Of a stretch of 64,000 nt of DNA, positions 16,201-26,203 are shown piece after piece. The DNA lies in assembly GCA_027596075.1 (NCBI GenBank), contig JADGJC010000139.1, positions 35,864-99,863 of the forward strand, read 5' to 3'. The notes beneath the pieces were generated by a model that saw only the letters and a program-made list of their open reading frames with translations, ran no database searches and had not been told where the DNA came from. This DNA is from Rhizophlyctis rosea. Lineage: Eukaryota; Chytridiomycota; Chytridiomycetes; Rhizophlyctidales; Rhizophlyctidaceae. How positions within the stretch are numbered: position 1 is the first letter of the stretch; every line of letters starts with the position of its first letter. The position numbers and the translations under genes are program-made.

Positions 16201-18215
16201 ACCGATATTGGCTTTCCAAAACGTGGTGGAATGGTAAGATCCAGTGTCGGCAATTTTTCCATGTATTGATGTGAAGCATTAACCTTGGCCGAAGAATGGA
16301 AGAAGAAAACTCCAACCTTCCCGGACGGGATCACGCCAAGTCCTTCCCATGAGCGTTACAGAGCTGACGTCTTCTGCCCTCATGGCAATTTGACATTGGA
16401 TGCGGATCGTTCGGCAGTTGAAGTCTCGGAGGAGGTGAGGCCAGTGATATGAATTTGATCAAAAGTTTAACAGCCCAAAGCTGATGGGCGCCAATAAGGG
16501 CTACAACTTCCTGAAACAATCATTTCCCGATTTTTACACCCGTCGGCATGATGATGCACCTTGTTTGATATGCTCCCGGATTGAGGAGGAAGAGCACGAT
16601 GCTGCTAGGGAATTTAGAGATCGAGCTGCGGAGGAGAAGGTGACAGTTCATTCAATTCGCCCGTTGACTGGAACGACTGACTCACACTTCATTTGATGGA
16701 TGCAGAGCAGGCTTCCTCGGTTGTTCCAGAAGCAACCGAGAACCAAGATTGTGGAAGTAGACAATTATTACTTGCTTCCTGGTGGTAAGGACGATTTTCA
16801 GCGAGGCTTTTCAGCATTGCGGATCAGTCTGTTCACAATTTTGGTAATGAACATCAGCTTTTCTTCACGCATGGCGGATCTTCATCAACGACCCATCGGC
16901 TAGTACTGCCTTCGATGTGTTGGATAACTCACCCTTGTTGTGCGAGCATGGGAAGATGGTGTATGATGTGACGCAAGAGGGCGAAGGGATTGGGGAAGAT
17001 TTTATACTTGCAAACGAGGAAGAGTGGACCTGGCTGTCGAAGTGGTGCGAGTTTGTTTGTCGCTATGCTTTTGTAAGTGAAGACACGGACTTATGCGCGG
17101 GTACAGGTATAGATGCGATAACCCCATTCGCGTACTTCTGGCGGAAGATGATTTAGAAATGGTCGGGACGGAGCCTTCCGTATGTGAGAGATGTCGGGAG
17201 TCAAGGTAAAATCTCACATCAATTACATCTTTGTTCTCAGACGCCGTGTTCATGATATGGCCCACAGATTACTTGATTGGACCAAAACATGGCTTTTCGT
17301 TTCCAAGAAACTCCCAAGCAGGGAGCAATCCAAGGAGAAGGAGGATGACGACGACAAGGAGGACAAGAGCGAGGATTATATGACGCTAAGAGGGGCCAAC
17401 GGTACTGATCGGATACCAAGGAAGGGCAAACGACCCGCCCCAACAGAGACACCGACACCAGTGAGGCAAAGCAAACGGTTGAAGGGGAAGCGCGATGCGA
17501 GGATAATCATCACGAAGGAGATGAAGCTTAGAGATTTCAAATCTGAGGTGCGTTTCCGGATTTATTGTTGTTCATGTGGCTATGAGATTGAGTTTGTGAA
17601 AAACAGATCACTTCACAATTCAATATTCCGCCATACTTGCAACGCATCTACGTCTTACGGAATGGTACGGAATTGGTGGATAATGATGCAACGATGAGCT
17701 TGGCGAGAATAAGAAAGCAGGAGAGGATATTGGTGGAGGAAGTGTCTAAGGATGGCGACGGAGAGTGTAAGTGCCAGTTGCTTCGGGTTGGTAGAAGGGT
17801 TGTGGTAACACTCCGATGACCAGATGGGAAAGGAGGGAAGGAAGAAGGATTTGCGGGGACTGGATTAATGGGATGGCATGCCCCGAAGGGAAGTCATGAG
17901 GGTAATAGGTATGTGACCGTAGCATTTTTTGTCACGTTGCTCCAGCATCTCAATCCGCTCACGTCATCCAGTGCGGGCCAGGCAACAGATATGGATGTCG
18001 ACCATATCCCTGAGAAGACGGAGGAGACGCTTCCTCTTGCCATGGGCCATGGCGCGGATTGGGCATGCGGAATGTGCACTTTGGTTAATCCCGCAGAGAT
18101 GGCGCAATGTGCAGCGTGCGAAACACCAAAACATCCGCATTGGGAATGTGGGACGTGTACATATCAGAACGAGAGTGGGGCTGTGAAATGTGAGGTTTGT
18201 GGGGTGGGGAGGTGA
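13239..18215 (+). CDS. USP48: USP48-like ubiquitin-specific protease with C-terminal NZF-type zinc fingers
   Basis: Cysteine deubiquitinase of the USP48 type, with roughly 18 short exons. The catalytic Cys box is assembled across introns as NLGATCYLNTLLQVWYSNIA. Zinc-ribbon Cys pairs (CKTC, CDYC) lie between the Cys and His boxes. The His box LLHRGASANAGHYIARIF closely matches USP48. Upstream is PNCLNHLGAEKWL, as in USP48. Downstream are DUSP-like segments (around 16130-17160, with two CxxC pairs) and a ubiquitin-like domain (around 17500-17766). The final exon adds two RanBP2-type fingers, DWACGMCTLVN...CAAC and HWECGTCTYQN...CEVC, joined through an inferred 222-nt intron (17767-17988) that keeps frame. 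Start: first ATG of MAQSRLENFF. The C-terminal fingers are not part of human USP48 as I know it. Confidence 0.85.
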
Positions 18216-19428
18216 AGGTTGTATATATGTTTTTAGTTCTGTAATAGTTTGGCTGTAGATACTTTTATTTGGTTAGAGTGCGGTGAAGGAGCTTGAATAT
18301 AAACGGGGCGGTGCGAAGTTTGCGAGCCACTTGCTGCAGAAATGGAAGCTAATGAGTTTTTGCTGCACGGATCAGTAGAAGCTGGCGAGCCACGTGGTCA
18401 TGTCGATGGTTGACTCTGACCCGTCAGATTCACTTCGACGATATGGCTAAAAGCATCACAGGAATGCTGCGATGTGAACTGATCATAAGGGAAACAGTGC
18501 TGTTGACATGGCCGATTAGTATCGGAAATCCCCCTCTGCCTTCATCCTGGCTTGGGACAGGCAATGCGCATCCCAGGATAGCACATTGGCGGCATTGAGA
18601 TCCCATGTTCCTGAAAGAGTATATCAAGTCATCAAGTCATACGCATTAAACTCGCCTGCAACGGGTCGATAGTGGTAGCAAGAAGGTGGCAGACAAATTG
18701 AGAGGCGGGTTCTTGAATCTTGTATAATCGTCTTGCAACCCCAATACGTGAAGTAATCGCAATTGAGCGCAACCCCATCTCGCTAGCGGTGTCAAGGGCT
18801 AACTGGCCCGTCGAAATATCCCGCACGCCGGAACCCAAAAAGGGTACATCTTTATACGGACAGAGGGGATCTCCAGGGTGTTTCCGACCTGACGGTCGGC
18901 CTTTCGTCCTCACCTGCATGGCTACCCTCTGATAGTAACCAGTGTATGTAGCGTGGACAAGTCCTGAGGATAAAAGGAACGGTCAGGAATGAGCGAGATG
19001 GGATAGCCATATTATGGGTGGAAGGTTTGCGGGTTGGTGCGGAGACAACGAACCTGATCAGTTGAAAGCAAGTGCTTCGGACTGTCGTCAGGAGTGTGCT
19101 GAGAGGGGTGCGGAGGGGTTCCTCGCAACTCAATGCTTCGACCACAGAGGGGAATGAGCAATTCCCGCCGTGCCTGCCACCATGACCGTACGTGAAGAAA
19201 TCCTAAAAAAGAAGAGGGCGGGGAAGAGAAGAAACTGGAAAACAGTTTTTGACTTGGTACTCTTGGTTGAGATTGCAGCATCATGCATGTGGCTTAGGTA
19301 ATTGCATAAGATGTTGGGGAATTGGGAAACCACTTGCCTCGTGTCCGTATTTACAGTTTGCATTGGTCTTCGACTTGAATTCCACTTCTCTGCTGCTTCA
19401 TTCACAACGTACTCAACGTCATAGCGCA
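18216..19428. other. Intergenic region, 1.2 kb, no gene recognised
   Basis: Open frames here are short and overlap on both strands; the longest minus-strand one (18919-18632) has no recognisable motif. It presumably holds the 3' end of the USP48-like gene and the promoter of the CBS-like gene. Confidence 0.45.
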
Positions 19429-21159
19429 ATGGCTATTGCTGAAGGTCCGTGATAGTTCTCCCTTTATGACAGCTTTGGCCTATGGCAACTCACTTGCTCG
19501 ACAGCACCCCCTACCCCTCTGCAGCTTCTGTCGTCAGTGGGAGGAACTGAAATCTGTACGCTTTATCGCACTTTATCATACACTTTTTTCTCGAGTCGTG
19601 ACCTCTTTCAGCAACAATATAGACGCGAAAGTGGAGTTCCTCGGTCGCACGGGGTCACTGAAGGATCGGCTGGCTGCAGGCGCATTCGCGACGATAGCTG
19701 GAGGACCGTCAAAAACAATCGTTGTCGGCTCTAATGCGGACTTTGGTATGGTGGCTGTAGAAATGGCTGTCAATACCTACCGAGAAACATCTCACACTAA
19801 GTCCTTGTCATAGCTGTCAGCGTTGCTGCGGCCACCGCGGGCTCAAGACGCAAACTTATCACGGTGATCCCAGAAACAATCGGCAATGAGAAGATACACT
19901 TATTGAAAGCGTTTGGAGCGGACATCGTGAGAACACCTGCCGGAGCGCATCCGGATGCGCCGGAATCGGCTGTGTCAATGGCTAAGAGGATCGCGTCGGA
20001 AACTGCGGAGGCGGTTCTGATGACTGAAGATGTGAGCTGCTGATGGGATGTTGTGCCTTCCCATATTGTGCTAAAGCTTCCCTGCCTCAGGACTGGTCAG
20101 AACCAGGATATGATGGACTGGTGCAGGAGCTTGCAGATCAACTGAAAGGGAAAGACTTGGAAACGCTAGTCATCTCAGGTCACATTTCACATACGCGATT
20201 ACAGTCCGCACTAGCGAAGAAGTTTCCAAATGCAAAGTTGATCTGGGTGCCTGGGCCAGAAGTAGACGCGGATTGTGAAGGATTTGGAGAAGGGGGCCAT
20301 ATTGGGTTCGGTGGAGCGGGGCACCATGTGCATCTGCGGGACGCGTGTGTGGCGGCAAGATCGGCAATACGGAATCATGGATTACTTTGTGGGATCGCTT
20401 CAGGGGCGGCCTTGGCTGCTTGCTCAACCGTTGCCGCTTCATCGGGGAGCAAGCTGGTGGTCGTTGTATTGGGAGATTCGACGAAAGATTATTCGTCGAC
20501 ATTACTGAAGTAAGAAGAGGAGATTTCTTTATATTTCGGTCGTAGATACTCACCATGCCCAATAGTGACGACTGGCTGCTTCAGCACGGTATCGCGTCGG
20601 ACCAATCAAAAGAAGAAGCGATTCGGAAGTTCCGAGGTGCCAGCGTTGAGGATTTGCAGCTTGGAGTATGTGAAATTTTGCATTCACGATAGTCCTAGCC
20701 TTTGTTTACTAACAATGGGATTGCAGGAAGCGGTTTCAATCTTTGACAGCCATCCGGTTGGCGAAGCCATCGAGCTCATGGTTTCTCGGGACTACTCGCA
20801 GTTGCCGGTCGTCAACGCGAAACGGAAAGTGGTGGGCCTGATTTCGTCGGGGAAGTTACAGGCGCATATTGCGTCAGGGGATTTGCGGAATATGGGGGAA
20901 AGTGTTGCGAAATGGATGGTTTGTGAATGCAATTCGTGTCTGGATGCAGTCAGTTTTCTCACAAGTTTCGGATCTGCAGTACTCGTTCCAAAGACAAAGG
21001 AAGTTTGAGCTGATCACACCCAACACTCCGCTGGCGGAGCTTGACGCATTTTTTGATCGACATCCGGCTGCCTTGGTCACGGATGAGAGTGGAAAGTTCC
21101 CTCTTGCGGTCGTGACGAAGTACGACTTGTTGCGGTTCATTGCTAAACGTGGAGCTTGA
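19429..21159 (+). CDS. Degenerate cystathionine beta-synthase (CBS-like, probable pseudoenzyme)
   Basis: Cystathionine beta-synthase normally condenses serine and homocysteine using PLP. Exons resolved from the 3' side: up to 19745, 19814-20031, 20091-20509, 20566-20665, 20727-20918, 20980-21159. The exons before about 19620 are uncertain, so the start at 19429 is provisional. Homology runs the full length: GSLKDR (PLP lysine region), ADIVRTP, HPDAPESAV, GLLCGIASGAALAA, then DDWLLQHG and a Bateman (CBS-pair) region (VGEAIELMVSRDYSQLPVV; DAFFDRHPAALVTDE; VVTKYDLLRFIA) resembling yeast Cys4. However, the substrate loop TSGNTG is GSNADF, and the phosphate-binding loop GTGGT is replaced by GHISHT. 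The catalytic-type lysine remains. It is probably a catalytically dead or repurposed paralogue; that is inference. Confidence 0.8.
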
Positions 21160-21563
21160 ACAGCTTTCAGGTTCATTTTGATTTGTACATAATAGTCATT
21201 GTATTTTGCTGATCCGATTGCGATATGATATTTTTCACCCGAGACGATTCAAATATCAATGGTCTTTTTGTTGAGGAACCGAGTGATTACATTACTGTCT
21301 TCACAAAGCACCACAAATGGTAATGTTCACTGAGTGCCGGAGCAGTTCCCCACAAAAGCATCCGTTCCTCCACCTACAAATCCGTTTCAAGATATCCTCT
21401 ATCACCAATCAATCAAATATCCTGGAAGCCATCCATCTTTAGAACAACAAAGTCTAACAAGTGAAAGACGACAAAAATTGCTCACCTTTTGTACAAAAAT
21501 GAAAGCAAACCAAATATTCTACATGCGAAAAGCGTGGCCAAAACGGGCGGCCATACAATGATC
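21160..21563. other. Convergent intergenic region
   Basis: Lies between the 3' ends of the CBS-like gene and LTO1. AT-rich 3' untranslated sequence; nothing else seen. Confidence 0.5.
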
Positions 21564-22137
21564 TCAAAAGTTGTACTTGATTTCTTCAGCAGCGGCTGGC
21601 GGAACATAATGCTGAGCAGTCATTGCAGTTCCCATGGACGCCGATGTCAATTTGTAGCGGGCACGCAGCTGGTCCAAAGCTACTGTGGGGTCCGCCTCTG
21701 GATTGGTCGAATTTTGTAAAGGAAAAGATGTGGATTGAGATTGGAGAGATTGCAGATTCTTCGAAGATCTGCAGCATTGATCACAAATGCAAATTAGCCT
21801 TGCGCACACTTGGCAAGAAAAATGCCATAAATATTCACCTAGCCGAAAGAGCAACCATTCCACGTTTCGCAGCCAGAAGCCATAACATTGCAACTCCGCC
21901 GTAGAAACCAGCTTCACGTGCTAGTTGAAAGCCGCGCTCGACGCCTGAGACGCGGCCTTGCACGGCGCCGGAGTGGAAACCGTCACGGATACCGTCTTCT
22001 CGGCCCAGCTCCTCGAACCTGTGAAGGCGTGAGGAAATTTGGACAAGTTGAAAGGGCGAAGACGGGAAAACTCACATTGTCTCCAAATGCACGAGGTTTT
22101 CGATATCTGCTGCGCTGGTTGGTTGGGAAGTGGACAT
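21564..22137 (-). CDS. LTO1: LTO1/ORAOV1 deca-GX3 protein
   Basis: LTO1 works with Yae1 as an adaptor that brings the Fe-S ABC protein Rli1/ABCE1 to the cytosolic iron-sulphur assembly machinery, needed for ribosome recycling and biogenesis. Three exons (22137-22076, 22018-21839, 21768-21564) give 148 residues, similar to the human protein. The diagnostic glycine-every-fourth-residue motif is clear in exon 2: GIRDGFHSGAVQGRVSGVER then GFQLAREAGFYGG, preceded by FEELGREDG. The C-terminal part (DPTVALDQLRARYKL) matches the family's final helix in position. The start ATG sits 343 bp from the RPS11 start, on the opposite strand. Confidence 0.85.
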
Positions 22138-22480
22138 TTTAGTGACGGCGGGGTAATGTTGGTATATGTGAATGTGTGCAAAGTGTAGAACAATTGCCGA
22201 TGAATGGAGGTGGAGACCAGGGGCAAGAGACTGGGGCAAGGGAGAAGGACAAATCTGGGAGGCCAGGACTGGTGGCACAGCCCATACCGCGCCACGACAT
22301 CAATAAGCCCCATTTTTTATGGAACTGTTCCCCAAGCTTGCGCCACTCGCGTGCTGAAAAGAAAACGACTGGGACAGTGGCAGCCTTTGATACCCCTCCC
22401 TTACACTTACGGTCGGTTACCGTCCCATTTCCTACTCCCACGAGGATTAAACAAACGCCGACCACAGCACCCCAGTAACA
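22138..22480. promoter_or_regulatory. Shared divergent promoter of LTO1 and RPS11
   Basis: 343 bp between the start codons of a ribosomal protein gene and a ribosome-related Fe-S adaptor gene. Contains pyrimidine-rich tracts before the RPS11 ATG (around 22395-22440), usual for ribosomal protein genes. No specific factor site identified. Confidence 0.5.
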
Positions 22481-23471
22481 ATGGCTGAACAGGTGTGTTG
22501 ACACTACTGACGAGTGTGAACATTTAGAGGGTGGTCATGATGCATGCAGAGGATTTCCAGTTTAGCAGAAGGCGGGTAGAGAACTTGACGAGCACGAGCG
22601 GCGAGACGGTCCGGTCGGAATTGCACCTCATAATACGTCGGCAGCGAAATCACCAAACTCGAGAAGCGAACGTTGGACGAGGTGGAAAGGGCCCGGAATG
22701 GAGATTTGCCCTGAATCACACACCTTCAATGCGAAGACGCTGACAGTCAGACCTGGAATTAGGATAAAGGGTGGAACCGAGGTTGGAGATCATGAGCCGA
22801 GTGTTCACATAGCGGCGGCAAAGGGAAATTGGGACTCGTGCGAGGGGATGAACTGGACCTCTGCATGCATTATGGACCTGGGGCTCTTTATTTATGTCGC
22901 AATTTACTCATTGGCAACCACCTCCCCCAACAGTCCGAAAAGGCTTTCCAAAAGCAACTTGGCCTCTTCACCAACGCCAAGGTGAAGGTCGGCCGCAAGG
23001 CCACCACCAAGCGCTGGTACCAGGACGTCGGATTGGGCTTCAAGACTCCCCGTGAAGCCATCGAGGGTCACTACATCGACAAGAAGTGCCCCTTCACCTC
23101 CGCCTCCATCCACATCCGTGGCCGTATCCTTACCGGTGTCGTCGTCTCCACCAAGATGAAGAGGACCATCGTCATCAGGAGGGAGTACTTGCACTTCATC
23201 AAGAAGTACAACCGTTACGAGAAGAGGCACAAGAACTTGGCTGCCCACTTGAGCCCGGCGTTCATCGGTGTTGAGGCGGGGGATGTTGTTACTGTTGGGC
23301 AATGCAGGTGGGTCTTAGATTTGGGATTATCGGGATGGGAGTGAGGGTTCCTGGAACATTTCGCTGATCATTATTTGGTTCTACAGGCCCATCTCCAAGA
23401 CTGTCCGCTTCAACGTCCTTAAGGTCCAGAAGCAACAGGTTAAGGGCGCCAAGACCTTCGCTAAGTTCTAG
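22481..23471 (+). CDS. RPS11: 40S ribosomal protein uS17 (RPS11)
   Basis: Component of the small ribosomal subunit. Exons 22481-22492 (only MAEQ), 22934-23307 and 23387-23471 join in frame to 156 residues, the normal size. The sequence is highly conserved: [60 protein letters not shown], and [18 protein letters not shown] across the second intron. Codon use is strongly C/G-ending (AAG, ATC, CGC), as expected of a highly expressed gene. The first intron is 441 nt, far longer than the window's typical 60 nt. Long first introns are common in fungal ribosomal protein genes; I searched this one for a box C/D snoRNA and found none convincing. Confidence 0.98.
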
Positions 23472-24015
23472 ATCAGTTCCACCCTACCTCCTTGTACATC
23501 ATTCAAACATGCGTCGGTCTTTGTTTAATCATACGGGGATCTCGATGTGAGCAGGATCAGTCGTGGAGTGGTTTTAAATAGTGGACGCTTGGAGTTGAGA
23601 GGGGTGAAGAGCAAGGGCACTTTCAGGAGGGGAAGATGGGATGATGAATGTTGCTGATTGATGAAAATCATGATGATGGGATTTTTTCTTTGAGAGCTGG
23701 CGAGGAATTGGACGTGAGGGGTTTGGGGCTGTGGAGGACTGCAGGCGTTTGCACCGCGTGGACTCTCGAGGTCCGTCTGTCCGCGCATTCAAATTCATGG
23801 GGTCGTACGCATTTGCAGCGATCATTTCGGATGATCCAATCCAGGGCTCGTTATTTCCAGATGGTTTCAAAGGTGCAAACTCTCCACCATGATTACTGCA
23901 CTCCACAATGAGATAAAATTTGAAGCCGCGTCAACAGAAATTCTTATCATTCCAAAACTTGCGCATAATTATGTGCTACAGAGATCACACACTCATCGAT
24001 GTCTTCTACTTCCCT
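23472..24015. other. Intergenic region 3' of RPS11
   Basis: No gene assigned. A minus-strand open frame at 23906-23574 has a protein-like start (PSGNNEPWIGSSEMI), but I could not join it in frame to the neighbouring upstream open frame. Confidence 0.35.
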
Positions 24016-24309
24016 TCATGGACCCAACCCAAACTGCAAAAGCCCACCCGTCGCATACAAATCCTGCCCCTGCGCGTGACCCTCCCCTCCCTGCTGCTGA
24101 TGTTGTTTGACTTTGTTCAGATCCGGTGTGACTGGAGCTTCGGTGAGAGCTTTCTGCTTTTCCTTTTGAGTTGCTGGACCATCGTGGTGAGCGTGCGCGG
24201 TGCGGGCGGGCGGGTCGGTTGGGTTCAAAGAGTCGACGAAGGTTTGGGGAGTGTCGGTGTCATTGGAGATGGTTTCGAGATAGGTTGTGGTTGGTTGTGC
24301 TTCGGACAT
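24016..24309 (-). CDS. Hypothetical protein exon
   Basis: An open frame starting MSEAQPTTTYLETIS and rich in Thr, Pro, Gln and Ala; no family recognised. A good-looking donor (GTGGGC) lies near its end, so it may be the first exon of a gene continuing toward 23600, but I found no acceptor that keeps frame. It could equally be chance coding potential. Confidence 0.25.
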   Translation of the reverse strand: MSEAQPTTTYLETISNDTDTPQTFVDSLNPTDPPARTAHAHHDGPATQKEKQKALTEAPVTPDLNKVKQHQQQGGEGHAQGQDLYATGGLLQFGLGP

Positions 24310-25159
24310 TGCGAACGAGTATGTGAGGAGAGTCAGCAAGAGGATGAGGTGGCTGTTGAGATGATGGGCGTGCGTTGTATGTGCGTACGGGATGATATGC
24401 GAGAGGAGTTCAGTAGGTATCAGTAATTACTTCTTTACAGGAATCGAGTTGCCTACCTTTTGATATGCATTCACTTTGTAGTACGAAAGTGACGTTGAAA
24501 CGAACCTTCTCAATTTGCACAAAGCTTTCGAAAGTCAACGGCGCTGAAGCAAATCTGCTTTGGGGCTGGGTACAATTACGCAGGTGCCCAAAACCGTGGA
24601 CGAAGTCACGAAGGGGTGTGGGGAAGTCAAAACCGGACATGGTGAAACATGGAAAGGGGCAAACGAGATGACATCACATACGCGTCAGGTCGTAAACAAA
24701 CCGTGTGGCGCAGTTAGCCAAGAGAGTTGATGAAACCATCACATGGCATGGGCAGTACAGGAATCATGTCAACGCTCCGAGGGTATCATGCTATACAACA
24801 GTTTGCTAAGTGTACAACTTTCATCCAACAACAAAAGGGCCAATGACATCTTGTCAGCTGAGTCATGAAATGATAGTGGTCCGCTCGGGTGAGAAGGGAC
24901 AGATCTATAAAACCTCCGTATGCATCGCCCTTCTCTCCTGTCCCACTACAAACTCCGCATTGGTAATATCCAAATGTAAGTATTCGGTCTCATGAAACAA
25001 AACCCTTTCCTACGCAGAACTCCTAGAGAACTCACACTGTTCACGTTTCCAGCCATCACAACCAAACAACACCGCACCACCAGCCAGTGATTCAATACCA
25101 AACCGCAAATCGATCAATCGATTCCTTCCCACCCATCAAAACAACACAAACCACTCAAA
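24310..25159. promoter_or_regulatory. Upstream region of the small Cys/Gly protein gene, with TATA box
   Basis: TATAAAA at 24906-24912 in a compact promoter-like context (CTATAAAACC followed by a pyrimidine-rich stretch), about 250 bp before the ATG at 25160. The leader may itself contain an intron (a GTAAGT lies near 24976). A short minus-strand open frame at 24640-24410 starts MSGFDFPTPLRDF; no family recognised. Confidence 0.4.
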
Positions 25160-25414
25160 ATGGGAGCCGTCTTCTCGTGCCTTGCTGGAATCTGCAATGC
25201 TATCGCGAATGGCATCAACACCGTCTTCAGTGCCATTGCATCATGCTTTATGGGTATGTACTTTCCGCAAACGTTCGGCTAATGACGCGATCACAATTTG
25301 CAAATACTGATCATTCCGCGTTTCATATCTGCAACAGGCCTCGTCAATGCCGTGAGGGAGTGCTTCGTGGGAACGTTCAGGGCAATCGGGAGATGTTTAA
25401 GATGTGGAAGATAG
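25160..25414 (+). CDS. Small Cys/Gly-rich hydrophobic protein
   Basis: Two exons (25160-25253, 25338-25414) join in frame to 56 residues beginning MGAVFSCLAGICNAIANG and ending RCLRCGR. The pattern MGA(V)xSC followed by repeats of small and hydrophobic residues with scattered Cys is like a widespread family of very short fungal proteins of unknown function. The N-terminal Met-Gly with nearby Cys suggests possible N-myristoylation and palmitoylation, which would put it at a membrane; this is inference. A TATA box upstream and the intron with perfect frame support that it is a real gene. Confidence 0.65.
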
Positions 25415-26203
25415 AACGAGAGGGGACGGGTATGGTGGGGTAGGCATTGGAAGGGGTAAAAGTGTCGGTGAAAGTTCATCTATGACGGGATCGGTAATGG
25501 GCGGAGTGGCTGGAAACACAGATACCACCATTGTATATATTGGTTTGCTTGTATGCGAAATACATTGATGTTGTCCATGCTATGTAGTACTTGAGGAGTT
25601 GTCAATGATTTTGTGAATTTCTCTCGGTATTGATGGCATAAGGGTGCTTTACTCATGCATGCGCATAACTCAGAAGGCTACTGTAGTTCTTCAGCATGCA
25701 GACCGAATCGGGGGACTCCTGTGACATGAATCATCGTCGGCGTGTTCTGAAATCCAGTTGACATGCGCAACGGCATTCGTATGAAACGATAGACCCAAAC
25801 CATCCGCGCCCGTGCAGCGGGTTGTATTATTGTTTGCACGCTGGCGGCATTCAGTAATCTGCACCCGAAGGATGAGAAGTGTCAGTTTGAGAAAATTCAA
25901 AGTTAGGAGGTCACTGTGCCTCCCATCAATTCTAGGATCAGGTGGTCCCGCAGCAGCCCAATTTTGGCCGACTCCCGAAAGCTGGGTTGACAGTTTCCCA
26001 AGTCACAATCTCATTCCCACAGTTACTGCAGTTGCCAACAATCGAAACACTTCACTTCACACCTCAGAAATCAATACTATCACTGAAGATATTCTGTCAA
26101 CTTTAACCTATCAATTTGGGAGTTGGCATTGAAATGTCGTAAATCGTCCCTCTATCGACCAACTCAGTCAACTCGCCAACCCTGCAAAATCTCCTGCGGA
26201 CCA
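25415..26203. other. Intergenic region, no gene seen
   Basis: 3' region of the small protein gene and upstream region of the Clr2-like gene. No conserved protein recognised; only short open frames. Confidence 0.45.

Noticed and set aside
18632..18919. Minus-strand open frame of 95 codons downstream of the USP48-like gene
   Set aside because: No recognisable family; a plus-strand frame overlaps it; no splice or promoter evidence.
22493..22933. Possible snoRNA in the long first intron of RPS11 (human RPS11 hosts one)
   Set aside because: A box C-like ATGATGC is present near 22537, but there is no box D at a suitable distance and no terminal stem.
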